The translations under genes and the position numbers were made by a program. From Gemmatimonas sp. (GTDB lineage Bacteria; Gemmatimonadota; Gemmatimonadetes; Gemmatimonadales; Gemmatimonadaceae): a stretch of DNA of 57,805 bases. The notes beneath the pieces were generated by a model. The model made no database searches, was not told the DNA's origin, and saw only the letters and a list, made by a program, of their open reading frames with translations. Shown piece by piece: positions 10,727 to 18,919 of the stretch. The stretch is from NCBI GenBank assembly GCA_021154325.1, contig JAJKIR010000198.1, positions 1-57,805 on the forward strand, in the 5' to 3' direction. Every line of letters starts with the position of its first letter. The first letter of the stretch is position 1.

Positions 10727-11788
10727 ATGCACGTGCTGGGGATCGAGACGTCCTGCGACGAGACGTCGGCGGCCGTGCTCTCGGGCAGTGGTGAGGACGC
10801 ATCGCTCGCATCGCTCGTCATCCTCTCGCAGGACGTCCACGCCGTCTTCGGCGGCGTCGTCCCCGAGATCGCGTCGCGCGCGCATCTCACCGCGATCGTG
10901 CCCGTCGTCGAGCGCGCGCTCGCGGACGCGCGGCTGAACCAGAGCGCTCTCGAGGCGGTTGCGGTGACCAACGGGCCGGGTCTCGTCGGTGCCCTGCTTG
11001 TCGGCGTGAGCTTCGCGAAGGCATTTGCCTTCACGCTCGGTGTACCGGTCATCGGTGTGCACCACATGGAGGGTCATCTCTTCGCGACGGCGCTCGAGGA
11101 ACGAGACGCCGTACCGCCATTCACCGCCCTCCTCGTCTCCGGCGGACACACGCTGTTGCTCGACGTCGCGGCATGGGGCGAGTATCGCCTCCTCGGCCGC
11201 ACGCGAGACGATGCAGCCGGAGAGGCGTTCGACAAGGTGGCGAAGCTGCTCGGCCTTCCGTATCCGGGCGGACCGGCGATCGAACGCGAGGCAAGCGCCG
11301 ACGTCGCCGAGAATAGAGCAAACGCTTATCGCTTCGCGAGGCCGATGCTGCGTCGCGACCAGCGGCCGGGCGACGCCGACTACTACGATGTGTCGTTCAG
11401 CGGACTGAAAACCGCCGTGCTGAACGCGGTTCGCGCTGTGGACGCATCGGGCCCGATCGACCCAACGGCGCGCGCGGCGATCGCGCGTGCCTTTCAGGAT
11501 GCGCTCATCGAGACCCTCGTCGAGAAGACCGCGCGCGCGGTCCGCCAGTTCGGCCGCTCACGCGTCGTGCTCGGCGGAGGCGTCGCGGGGAATCGCACTC
11601 TCGTCGAGGCGATGCGCGCGCGCGTGGCGCCACTCGGGGCGGCGGTGTTCGCCCCGAGCAGCCGGCTCGCCACCGACAACGCGGCGATGATCGCTCGCGC
11701 CGGTCTCTTTCATCTCGAACGCGGCGAGCGCTCCGGGCTCGATCTCAACGCGTTTGCCTCGATCCCGATTCCCGGGCTCGCGGACTGA
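10727..11788 (+). CDS. tsaD: tRNA N6-threonylcarbamoyladenosine transferase TsaD
   Basis: Catalytic subunit that transfers threonylcarbamoyl to A37 of ANN-decoding tRNAs. 353 aa with the ASKHA-fold signatures GIETSCDETS at the N-terminus, the metal-binding HHMEGH near residues 112-117, LLVSGGHT, DDAAGEAFDKVAKLLGL, VSFSGLKTA, GGGVAGN and ATDNAAMIA with the metal-binding Asp. The usual partners tsaB and tsaE are not in this window. It ends the tightly packed part of the operon, with 45 nt before lgt. Confidence 0.97.
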   Translation: MHVLGIETSCDETSAAVLSGSGEDASLASLVILSQDVHAVFGGVVPEIASRAHLTAIVPVVERALADARLNQSALEAVAVTNGPGLVGALLVGVSFAKAFAFTLGVPVIGVHHMEGHLFATALEERDAVPPFTALLVSGGHTLLLDVAAWGEYRLLGRTRDDAAGEAFDKVAKLLGLPYPGGPAIEREASADVAENRANAYRFARPMLRRDQRPGDADYYDVSFSGLKTAVLNAVRAVDASGPIDPTARAAIARAFQDALIETLVEKTARAVRQFGRSRVVLGGGVAGNRTLVEAMRARVAPLGAAVFAPSSRLATDNAAMIARAGLFHLERGERSGLDLNAFASIPIPGLAD

Positions 11789-11833
11789 ACGCTCGCTCCC
11801 GCTCGACGGGGCTATTACAATCACTGCACTGAC

Positions 11834-12709
11834 ATGACGCTCGCCGATCCAATCGTCCATCATCCGCTCTCCTACACGATCGGGCCGCTGACCTTCACCG
11901 GCTTCGGGGTCGCGGTGCTGATGGCGTTCGTCGTCGCGCAGCTGATCGGGCAGCGTGAGCTGACGCGCCGCGGCTTCGATCCCGAGCCGGTGAGCGACAT
12001 GATCTTCGCCGCGGTCATCGGCGGCCTGCTCGGCGCGAAGCTCTACTATGTCGTCGTCCTCGGGAATTGGGATGCGCTCTTCACGCGCGGAGGCTTCGTC
12101 TTCTGGGGCGGCCTGATCGGCGGCATGCTCGCCGTGATGCTCGTGATCTGGAGAAAGAAGATTCCGATGTTGCGAATCTTCGACGTCGGCGCGCCGGCCG
12201 TCGCCGCCGCGTACGCCGTGGGCCGCACCGGCTGTTGGGCGGTCGGCGACGACTACGGCAAACCCTGGCCCGGCGGTTTTCTCTCAGTCCAGTTTCCGGA
12301 AGGCGCTCCCCCCTCGACGGTCGGAATCATGAGTCGCGACTTCGGCGTGCAATTTCCGCCGGGAATGTCTCCGACGACCGTCGTCGGCGTCTATCCGACG
12401 CAGCTCATCGAGGTGGCGCTGGGGCTGATCATGTTCGGCATCCTGTGGCGGCTGCGCGATCACAAACACGCGGAGGGCTGGCTGTTCGGCGTCTACTGCG
12501 TGCTGGCCGGCTTCGAGCGCTTTCTCGTCGAGTTTCTGCGTGCGAAGGACGACCGGTTCCTTGTCGGCGGTCTCTCCACGGCACAGTTGATTGCCATCGT
12601 CTTCATGGTCGCCGGCTTCGTATGGATCTGGTGGCGCCGCGACGTCACCGCGAGGAAGCCCGGGATCTACGCGTCCGGCACCGCGCGCCCGGCACCGTTG
12701 TCATCCTGA
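11834..12709 (+). CDS. lgt: Prolipoprotein diacylglyceryl transferase (variant signature)
   Basis: Polytopic membrane enzyme that adds diacylglycerol to the lipobox cysteine of prolipoproteins. 291 aa with about seven hydrophobic segments and the conserved loop VFWGGLIGGM. The signature region reads GRTGCWAVGDDYG instead of the proteobacterial GRxGNFxNxExxG, so the catalytic Arg and the last Gly are kept but Asn is replaced by Cys. I recall similar GC...GD.YG versions in other phyla. The C-terminal ERFLVEFLR region matches the family. A TACAAT box near 11816 could give it its own promoter. Confidence 0.88.
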   Translation: MTLADPIVHHPLSYTIGPLTFTGFGVAVLMAFVVAQLIGQRELTRRGFDPEPVSDMIFAAVIGGLLGAKLYYVVVLGNWDALFTRGGFVFWGGLIGGMLAVMLVIWRKKIPMLRIFDVGAPAVAAAYAVGRTGCWAVGDDYGKPWPGGFLSVQFPEGAPPSTVGIMSRDFGVQFPPGMSPTTVVGVYPTQLIEVALGLIMFGILWRLRDHKHAEGWLFGVYCVLAGFERFLVEFLRAKDDRFLVGGLSTAQLIAIVFMVAGFVWIWWRRDVTARKPGIYASGTARPAPLSS

Positions 12710-12769
12710 TTCACCAGTAGTACCTGTGGGGGTTCGCCCGAGGAGCAACCCAGGCACTCACGGTGAAGT

Positions 12770-12895
12770 AACGCAGAATTCGCAGATTGCGCAGAGGACG
12801 CAGAAAACATTGAACGACGGAACGTCTCTTATTTAAAGAAGTCGTTGTCGGTGCTTTTCAGCGGCTTCTGCGAAATCTGCGGCGTCTGCGTTTCT
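12770..12895. repeat. Palindromic spacer element built from ACGCAGA-type words
   Basis: The left arm (about 12770-12806) reiterates CGCAGA words (ACGCAGA, CGCAGATTG, CGCAGAGG, ACGCAGA). The right arm (about 12858-12892) carries complements such as TCTGCG, AAATCTGCG and GTCTGCGTT. A weaker inner pairing AACGAC/GTCGTT flanks an AT-rich centre. The element lies between the convergent lgt and FTR1 genes and could form a long hairpin, so it may also terminate transcription in both directions. It encodes nothing recognisable. Confidence 0.7.
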
Positions 12896-12941
12896 CAGGG
12901 GATACGCCGAAGGGATGCACGAATGTGGCGCCACATGGCAA

Positions 12942-15143
12942 TTACGATTTTGTCTCCTGTGCCACTACATCCTCGAGCGCGGAGAGCCTGGCACGCAAGC
13001 GCTCATTGTCTTCGCGAAGAGCCGTGAGCTCGCGGGCGACATCGAGCGCCGGCTTCGAGTCTGGCTGCACCGTCGGAAGCGCGACTGATCGCTTGGGCCA
13101 GAACGTCTTCGCCAGCGCGAAGACGAACAGCGCGAGCAACACCAGCTGCGCGAGCAACGTCTGCCAGGTGGGATACAGGCCTAACGCTTCGACGTGCGGA
13201 AAGCCCGGGATCAACGTGATCGGCAGCGCGTTGCCCTCCTGCAGCTCGCGCACACCCTTCCCCATGAAGACGAACGCCATGTAGTACAGCAGCACGCTTG
13301 TAACGCCGAAGAAAGGGCGAAGCGGAATGCGTACGCCGTAGCGATAGAAGAGCGTGAAGATCACGGCCAGGGCCGCGAAGCCGAGCACGATGCCGAGCGA
13401 GATCGGCAAAGCGACACGTGGCCCCTCGTCGAAGAGCGCCTGATAGAAGAGCGCGGTCTCGGCGCCCTCTCGATACACAGCCAGGAACGCAACGAACGCG
13501 AGCGCCTTTCCCCCGCCGTGCTGCAGCGCGTTCGTCACCTTCTCGCGAATGAACTGCTGCCACTTCGCGGCTTCCACGCGCGAAATGAGCCAGTAGCTCA
13601 CCGAGAACAGCACCGCCACGGCGACGAGCAGCGTGAGCCCTTCGATGATCTCGCGGCTCGCGGGCATCGCGCCGAGCACGGTCTTGAGCACGACCGCCGT
13701 CACCGCGCTCGCGAGCAGGCCGAGCGCGACGCCCGTCCAGATGGCGCGCAGACGCTCCCGATGGCCCGTCTTGAGGAGAAACGCCACCACCGCGCCGATG
13801 ACGAGGATCGCCTCGAATCCCTCGCGCAGGATGATGAGGAAAGACTGAACGAATGCCTCCCACGCACTGCCCGTCGGCTGGGTGAGATCGACGACCTTCG
13901 GCATCGTCGCCTCGATCGCGTCGCGGGCCCGTTCGGCTCCGTGGATGTCGTTGTCGCGGATGTTCGCCTTGAAGTCGCCGAACAGCTTTTCCATCGACGC
14001 GACGACGCCCGGATCGCGGGCGCGCGCCGGTGTCTCGATTGGCTCGAAGGCGAGATACGCATCGAAGGCGCGATCGGACGCGTCACCGAGCCGGCCAGCG
14101 CGCGCCGCCGTCAGCGACTGCTCCAGCAGCGACAAGGAGTGCGACGCCGCGGCGCTGCTACCGCTGTCACGCGCGGCTACGGCACTGCCGTTTCGCTCGC
14201 GCACCGGCAGCGTGCGGAGATACGCGACGACGCTCTGCACCTGGGCCGGCGTGAGATCCCGAGCAGGGGGCATCGGCGTGCCGGCCATGCCGTCGCGAAC
14301 CACGGCGGCGAGCTGCTCATCGGTACGCTCCGCCTGCCAACCGAACGCGCCGATCTCGGAAGGGAGTCGGCTCAGCGCTCGCGACAGCGCGCCGTCGCCC
14401 GTACCGAGCATACCGTGGCAGGATGCACAGCGCTGTGCGTAGAGACCCTCGCCCTCGGCCACATCCGCCTGGCTCGCGCGGAGCATGGTGAGATACGAGA
14501 CCACGTTCCATCGCTGGTTCGGCGTGAGCTGGCCGGCGAAACCAACCATCGGCGTGCCCGCGACCCCCACCGACATGATGCGATACAGAAGCGCGGGGCT
14601 TCGGTCGTGCATCTCACGCGCGCTCCCGATGGCCGGCGGTTTGGGATTGAGCGCCGCTGCGGCGGGGCCGTCGCCGAGGCCAAGAGTGCCGTGACAGGAC
14701 GCGCAGCTCCGCTCGTAGAGAACGCTGCCTGCCGCGACGTCGATGGGACTGTTGGGAAGCTCCAGCGCCGCCTCGCTGCCTAACGATTTGGCGAATCGCG
14801 TGCTGAGCGCGGCGAGCGTGGCCGGGGTCTGCTTCGCGTTCACGGCGGCGACGATCGAATCGAGCAGCACGCGCGCCGTGTCTCCGCGCGGTCCAGGCAG
14901 CCGCTCGGCGGTGCGTCGTGCGTCCCCGAGGAAGTCGACTGCTTCCTGATACTCCTGCGCGGAGATCATGCGTCCCTGGTCATCGATCCCCTTCGCGTAC
15001 TCCTCGAGGGCAACGGTGACGATATTCGCGACTCGCTTTACCGGATGCTCCTGCGCGCCGAGAGGGCGTGGCGCCAGAGCGATGGCCGCGCATACGGCAG
15101 CAAGACGGATCCAGCGGCGGATCAGCACGGCAGCGGGAGTCAT
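12942..15143 (-). CDS. Cytochrome c / FTR1 iron permease fusion
   Basis: 733 aa. A signal peptide of ~30 residues is followed by a helical region, two cytochrome c domains with CASCH haem sites at about 147-151 and 239-243 (each followed by a GTPM candidate Met ligand), and then an FTR1-type permease from about residue 428. The permease carries both iron-transport motifs, REGFE (about 440-444) and REGAE (about 558-562), among about seven membrane helices. A short coiled-coil-like tail ends the protein. FTR1 normally imports iron coupled to a ferroxidase; here the fused haem domains probably supply electron transfer on the periplasmic side. The gene stands alone, 54 nt downstream of acpS. Confidence 0.92.
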   Translation of the reverse strand: MTPAAVLIRRWIRLAAVCAAIALAPRPLGAQEHPVKRVANIVTVALEEYAKGIDDQGRMISAQEYQEAVDFLGDARRTAERLPGPRGDTARVLLDSIVAAVNAKQTPATLAALSTRFAKSLGSEAALELPNSPIDVAAGSVLYERSCASCHGTLGLGDGPAAAALNPKPPAIGSAREMHDRSPALLYRIMSVGVAGTPMVGFAGQLTPNQRWNVVSYLTMLRASQADVAEGEGLYAQRCASCHGMLGTGDGALSRALSRLPSEIGAFGWQAERTDEQLAAVVRDGMAGTPMPPARDLTPAQVQSVVAYLRTLPVRERNGSAVAARDSGSSAAASHSLSLLEQSLTAARAGRLGDASDRAFDAYLAFEPIETPARARDPGVVASMEKLFGDFKANIRDNDIHGAERARDAIEATMPKVVDLTQPTGSAWEAFVQSFLIILREGFEAILVIGAVVAFLLKTGHRERLRAIWTGVALGLLASAVTAVVLKTVLGAMPASREIIEGLTLLVAVAVLFSVSYWLISRVEAAKWQQFIREKVTNALQHGGGKALAFVAFLAVYREGAETALFYQALFDEGPRVALPISLGIVLGFAALAVIFTLFYRYGVRIPLRPFFGVTSVLLYYMAFVFMGKGVRELQEGNALPITLIPGFPHVEALGLYPTWQTLLAQLVLLALFVFALAKTFWPKRSVALPTVQPDSKPALDVARELTALREDNERLRARLSALEDVVAQETKS

Positions 15144-15197
15144 TGCCGATAGAATGTATCGGGATTACCGGATTCGCAGTAGTCCGTAGGAGTTAGG

Positions 15198-15578
15198 TCA
15201 TGCCTCCAGCACGACGACCGCCACCGCGGCCGCCTTGCTGTGGGTCAGGGAGATGAGTACTCGACTGACCCCCATCTCAGAGGCGCGCTTCTCCGCCCGG
15301 CCGTGGAGCCGGAGGTACGGCGCCCCATCCTCGCGGAGACACACCTCGATCTCCCGCCAGCCCACGGCGCGCGCCAGCTGGTTTCCAGAGAGCGCCTTGT
15401 AGGTCGCCTCCTTCGCCGCGGCACGTGCCGCGAAATGGAGGGCAGGCTCAGCGTGCGCCAGCGCGTACTGCGCCTCGCCCTCGGTGAAGATCCGCTTGAT
15501 GAGCCGCTCGCCGGTAGTCTCGAGCATGTGGCGCATGCGGTCGATCTCCACGATGTCGACGCCAAGGCCGAGGATCAC
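15198..15578 (-). CDS. acpS: Holo-[acyl-carrier-protein] synthase
   Basis: Transfers the 4'-phosphopantetheine group from CoA to apo-ACP for fatty acid synthesis. 126 aa from a GTG at 15578, with GGAGAG about 7 nt upstream. Family motifs: GLGVDIVEIDRM at the N-terminus (metal-binding Asp), FAARAAAKEATYKAL (Glu and Lys of the active site) and VLISLTHSKAAAVAVVVLE at the C-terminus. The open frame continues upstream through the previous gene, but the AcpS start is clear from family alignment and from the GTGA overlap. Confidence 0.95.
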   Translation of the reverse strand: MILGLGVDIVEIDRMRHMLETTGERLIKRIFTEGEAQYALAHAEPALHFAARAAAKEATYKALSGNQLARAVGWREIEVCLREDGAPYLRLHGRAEKRASEMGVSRVLISLTHSKAAAVAVVVLEA

Positions 15579-16117
15579 CGCGGTCGCTCTCCGCGAGGGC
15601 CGGGCGGCCAGCGAGTCGATGTCGCCGCGGGTGGCGTCGACGACGCGAGCGCTTCCCGCATTGCCGGCCAACTGGTATCGGCGATTCGGAAAACGACCCG
15701 CAGCTGGGCGAGCCAGAGCGCCCACTGCTCATCGGCTGCGGAGCTCTGCTCGATCGGAATTGCCTCGGCGAGGCTGGCGAGCACGGTGAGGGCGTCACGG
15801 AGCGGTTCTATGATCTCGAAGAGCTCGGCCTCGAGCGCGCGCCGCGCGGGCGCCTGGCTGGCGAAGCGGACGGCGGCGAACTGGCGTACGGCGGCATCGA
15901 CGAGCGCCGCGAGCCGCCGCGAGTCGAACGCGGCGACGATCTGCGGCCGGGAGATCGCCTGCGCCGCCGTCCGCCGGCCGTCGAGCAGCGGCGCGAAGAA
16001 GTGCTGCTGCTCCTCGTCCATCGCTCGCGACTCGTTAGGCGCGCCGCGGCGCGAGCCGAAGCTGCGGAGCGAGAGCATCAACTCGGGGAGCTCGGGAAGG
16101 AGATCGGCGTCGGCCAT
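15575..16117 (-). CDS. Conserved-looking helical protein of unknown function
   Basis: 180 aa from ATG at 16117. I do not recognise the family. The sequence is Ala/Leu/Arg/Glu-rich, predicted mostly helical, without a signal peptide, membrane segment or cysteine cluster. It has a PELPELMLSLRSFGSRRG start and a DEEQQHFFAPLLDGRRTA segment. It sits 5 nt after the CYTH gene and overlaps acpS by 4 nt (GTGA), so it is translationally coupled to acpS. Codon use resembles its neighbours. Its placement makes it a real gene; function is unknown. Confidence 0.7.
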   Translation of the reverse strand: MADADLLPELPELMLSLRSFGSRRGAPNESRAMDEEQQHFFAPLLDGRRTAAQAISRPQIVAAFDSRRLAALVDAAVRQFAAVRFASQAPARRALEAELFEIIEPLRDALTVLASLAEAIPIEQSSAADEQWALWLAQLRVVFRIADTSWPAMREALASSTPPAATSTRWPPGPRGERPR

Positions 16118-16122
16118 GCGAC

Positions 16123-16725
16123 TCAGGCGTTGCTCACGTCGTAACGTACTCCGCCAGCGAGCTCCGCGTCGCTGAGCGCCGCGGTGCGCCCCGTCCGTGC
16201 CTCGAACCGCCGAACAAAATCGGGAAGACGCTCCGCCGTGAAAGACTCGCGACCCAGCGACAGGGCAGTGATGGCGCGCTCGATCGCTTCCGGAGTCCCT
16301 TCGACTTCGACGAGATCGTCCATCCGCGGATAGCGCTCGAATCTGACGACAGCATCCTGCAGCTCGTACTGCCAGATCGCCCGATCGATCTGCATCGTGA
16401 CAGTGAAGCCGAGCCGGTCGAGAATCTGCGCGAGATGCTCCGGATCGCCAGCGACGCCGCTGTTCAGCTCCTCGCGCTGCTTGTAGGTACCAGTCGTCGA
16501 CGACGGTCCCTTCCAGTCGATCGATGCGCGCGACACCTTGCCCGCGGCGTCGCGATAGACGCGCAGGCGCAAGACATGATCGAGCGCGGCGAGGCTGAGG
16601 TCGGAGCGATCGTAACGCCGATCTTCCAATCGGCCCGCAAAGGTGATGCGGCCACCCGCAGACTCTACGCGCTGTCGCGCTGTCGCGAGATCCGGGACGA
16701 GCGCCTTGAGCTCGACTTCGATCAT
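16123..16725 (-). CDS. CYTH-domain protein (class IV adenylate cyclase / triphosphatase type)
   Basis: 200 aa forming a single CYTH tunnel domain. The N-terminal EVELK matches the family ExExK motif. Alternating charged strands follow (LRLRVYRD, IDWKGPS, REELN, QIDRAIWQYEL, VRFERYPRMDDLVEVEG). CYTH proteins hydrolyse triphosphates such as thiamine triphosphate or inorganic triphosphate, or make cAMP; the substrate cannot be told here. The ATG overlaps the HAD gene stop by 4 nt (ATGA). Confidence 0.85.
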   Translation of the reverse strand: MIEVELKALVPDLATARQRVESAGGRITFAGRLEDRRYDRSDLSLAALDHVLRLRVYRDAAGKVSRASIDWKGPSSTTGTYKQREELNSGVAGDPEHLAQILDRLGFTVTMQIDRAIWQYELQDAVVRFERYPRMDDLVEVEGTPEAIERAITALSLGRESFTAERLPDFVRRFEARTGRTAALSDAELAGGVRYDVSNA

Positions 16726-17462
16726 CGGTCGTCGACGATCGCACTGATGACGGCTTCCGTGTCGACTAAGCTCTCGAAGACGGCGACGGCACCATGAGCC
16801 GCGAGCTCGTCGGTGCTGAAGCGGCCCGTTGCGACGCCAATCGCGCGCGCACCGATGCCGCGACCGCACTCCACGTCAGCCGGCGTGTCGCCGATGATGA
16901 CCACGTTCGAGCCGGGCACCTCGACGCCGAGCAGATCGCGCGCGCGTCGCTGCGCAATCTCGGGCAGTCGCGGCCGCAACTCGTGGTCGGTGCCGTACGC
17001 GCCAACGCGAAAGATCGCGGGATCGATCCCCACCGCTTCCAGCTTCGCACGGGCGCCGTCGACGAGATTTCCCGTCAACAGACCGAGCGTCACGTCGTCA
17101 CGTTGCTCGAGCGCCTCGAGCAGCTTCGGCACGCCGGGCAATGCCGCGGCGTGATACTCCGGGTCCTGCAGCTCTTCGCGCAGACAGGCCACATAACGAG
17201 CAAACAGCTCCTCCATTCGGTCGTCGATGTGGGCGTCCCCGTGACCGACGATCCGCATCAACTCGCGAACGATCTGTGGATCGGTCTTCCCATCGAAGCG
17301 ATGATCGGACGGGCCGGTGTCGCCGAAGATCTCGATCAGCGCCCGGTGAATGGCGCGGCGTCCCGCACCGTCGCTCAGGAGAAGCGTGCCATCGATGTCG
17401 AAGAGAACGAGCCGCGTGGAGCACGAGCCGCGCGCCGTGGAGCGAAGTTCGGGTGCGGTCAT
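16722..17462 (-). CDS. HAD-family hydrolase, phosphoglycolate-phosphatase-like
   Basis: 246 aa. HAD motif I is VLFDIDGTLLLSDGAG (nucleophile Asp and acid/base Asp), motif II LGLLTGN, motif III a conserved Lys region, and motif IV VVIIGDTPADVECGRG. The helical cap after motif I fits subfamily I, as in phosphoglycolate phosphatase and beta-phosphoglucomutase. If it is Gph-like, its product glycolate would feed the glcDEF genes elsewhere in this window, but the substrate is not proven. It overlaps both neighbours by 4 nt. Confidence 0.85.
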   Translation of the reverse strand: MTAPELRSTARGSCSTRLVLFDIDGTLLLSDGAGRRAIHRALIEIFGDTGPSDHRFDGKTDPQIVRELMRIVGHGDAHIDDRMEELFARYVACLREELQDPEYHAAALPGVPKLLEALEQRDDVTLGLLTGNLVDGARAKLEAVGIDPAIFRVGAYGTDHELRPRLPEIAQRRARDLLGVEVPGSNVVIIGDTPADVECGRGIGARAIGVATGRFSTDELAAHGAVAVFESLVDTEAVISAIVDDR

Positions 17463-18442
17463 GACCTCGTGAGCAGCAAGCCCGTGATGATCGACGTCGC
17501 GCCTGCGATCTCCCAGCCCGTGATCCCCTCACCCAACACGAGCCACGCGACGGCGAGCGCGAACACCGGCTGCAGATTCGCGTACATCGCCGTTCGGGTC
17601 GGCCCGAGAACGCGGACGCCGTGATACCAGAAGAGATACGCGATGACGAGCGCGAACAGGCCGCTGTAGGTGATGCTTCCCCACGCGAGCAGCGGCAGGG
17701 CGCCCCAGTCCGTCGTGATCATCGATGGCGCGGCAACGGCGAGTAGCGGCACCATCCCTCCAATCATGGTAAGCGCCGACAGACGGATGCCGCCGATGCG
17801 ATGCGTATACGGCTGCAGATACACCGTGTACACGGACCAGCAGAGTGAGCTGATGAGCAACAATGAATCGCCGAGCAGTATCGCGCGGTGATTCGGGCCC
17901 GTGTCGGCCGTTCCGACGACGACGAGCCCCATCCCCAGAATCGAGAGTGCGATGCCGACGATGCCGCGCATCGATACGCGCTCGGTCCCACGGACCCGAC
18001 CGATGATGGCGATGAACGCCGGAGACGCGGAGATGAGGAGCGCCGCGTCGCCCGCGCGCGTGCGTGCAATGCCCTCGACGAAGAGTATTTGATAAACTCC
18101 GTTGCCGAGGGTACCGAGCAGCAAGAGCATAATAGCGTCGCGCCGCGACGGCCATCCTTCCCGCTCCACGCCGAACCACGCGCTCGCGAGCTGCGCGACG
18201 ACGACCAGCGCGATCGCCGCGAGCGTGACGCGTACGCCGTTGAACGCAAGCGGGGCAACGAGGCCCGTGCCGTATTTCACCGACGTGTAGTTGACGCCCC
18301 AGATGAGCGCCATCAACAGCAGCGAGAGATCGGTGGCGCCGAACGCCGGGCGCGCCGCGGCGCTGGATGTTCCGTCATCCGTCCGCGTGAGGCGCGCATC
18401 GTCAGCCGCAGTTTGCGTCCTCGTGTGGAGCGGAGAGGCCAT
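17459..18442 (-). CDS. EamA/DMT-family transporter
   Basis: 327 aa inner-membrane protein with about ten hydrophobic segments in two EamA repeats: the first begins LLLMALIWGVNYTSVKYG, the second after SLCWSVYTVYLQPY. DMT/EamA proteins export amino acids or other metabolites; the substrate is unknown. The ~35-residue polar N-terminus before the first helix is longer than usual, so a later start is possible. It heads the five-gene chain EamA-HAD-CYTH-unknown-acpS. Confidence 0.88.
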   Translation of the reverse strand: MASPLHTRTQTAADDARLTRTDDGTSSAAARPAFGATDLSLLLMALIWGVNYTSVKYGTGLVAPLAFNGVRVTLAAIALVVVAQLASAWFGVEREGWPSRRDAIMLLLLGTLGNGVYQILFVEGIARTRAGDAALLISASPAFIAIIGRVRGTERVSMRGIVGIALSILGMGLVVVGTADTGPNHRAILLGDSLLLISSLCWSVYTVYLQPYTHRIGGIRLSALTMIGGMVPLLAVAAPSMITTDWGALPLLAWGSITYSGLFALVIAYLFWYHGVRVLGPTRTAMYANLQPVFALAVAWLVLGEGITGWEIAGATSIITGLLLTRS

Positions 18443-18484
18443 GCTCGAAAAGTAGACTCACGTGTGAGGGCCGTCTATGTTGGG

Positions 18485-18907
18485 ATGATGCAAGTGTCCT
18501 TCGCGCTCTTCGCCGACGCGGCGAACCTCTCGCAGGAGGGGAAGCTCAACATCCTCGGCGTCTTCGATGCCCTGCAGGTCGCGACGCTGCCCGCGGTCCA
18601 TCCGCGCGCGCATCTCGTCGTGCATCTCAAGGGAACGCAGCTCGACGTCGGGTCGCATACGGTGACGCTGCGCTGGATCAATCCGCACGGCAGTGAACTC
18701 TGGACGAGCACGGGCGAGCTCAACGTCGGGGCGCCACCGCCGGGGATCAGCGAGATGGATCTGCCCCTCATCGCGCAGATCGATCTCCCGATGGACGTCG
18801 CCGGCGGTTACGTGATGACGATTGGCCTGGACACGAACCACACCGCCGACGTGCCGGTCCAGGTCCGCACGCCGCTCAAGGTGGCGCCGCAGACGATGGT
18901 GAGCTGA
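18485..18907 (+). CDS. Small protein resembling the DUF6941 family
   Basis: 139-140 aa starting at ATG 18485 or 18488. The opening FALFADAANLSQEGKLNILG, followed by a beta-rich body (HLVVHLKGTQLDV, VTLRWINPHGSEL, MDLPLIAQIDLP) and a final VPVQVRTP strand, resembles the DUF6941 family as I remember it; its function is not known. It is predicted cytoplasmic, with no signal or membrane segment. It is divergent from the EamA gene, sharing a short spacer of about 40 nt, and convergent with the NlpC gene. A GCGCTCGG/CCGAGCGC hairpin (18908-18935) right after the stop may serve as terminator. Confidence 0.75.
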   Translation: MMQVSFALFADAANLSQEGKLNILGVFDALQVATLPAVHPRAHLVVHLKGTQLDVGSHTVTLRWINPHGSELWTSTGELNVGAPPPGISEMDLPLIAQIDLPMDVAGGYVMTIGLDTNHTADVPVQVRTPLKVAPQTMVS

Positions 18908-18919
18908 GCGCTCGGCCGA

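Noticed and set aside
13194..14783. 529-aa plus-strand open frame antisense to the FTR1 fusion
   Set aside because: Arg/Glu/His-rich shadow of a well-defined minus-strand gene; no motif.
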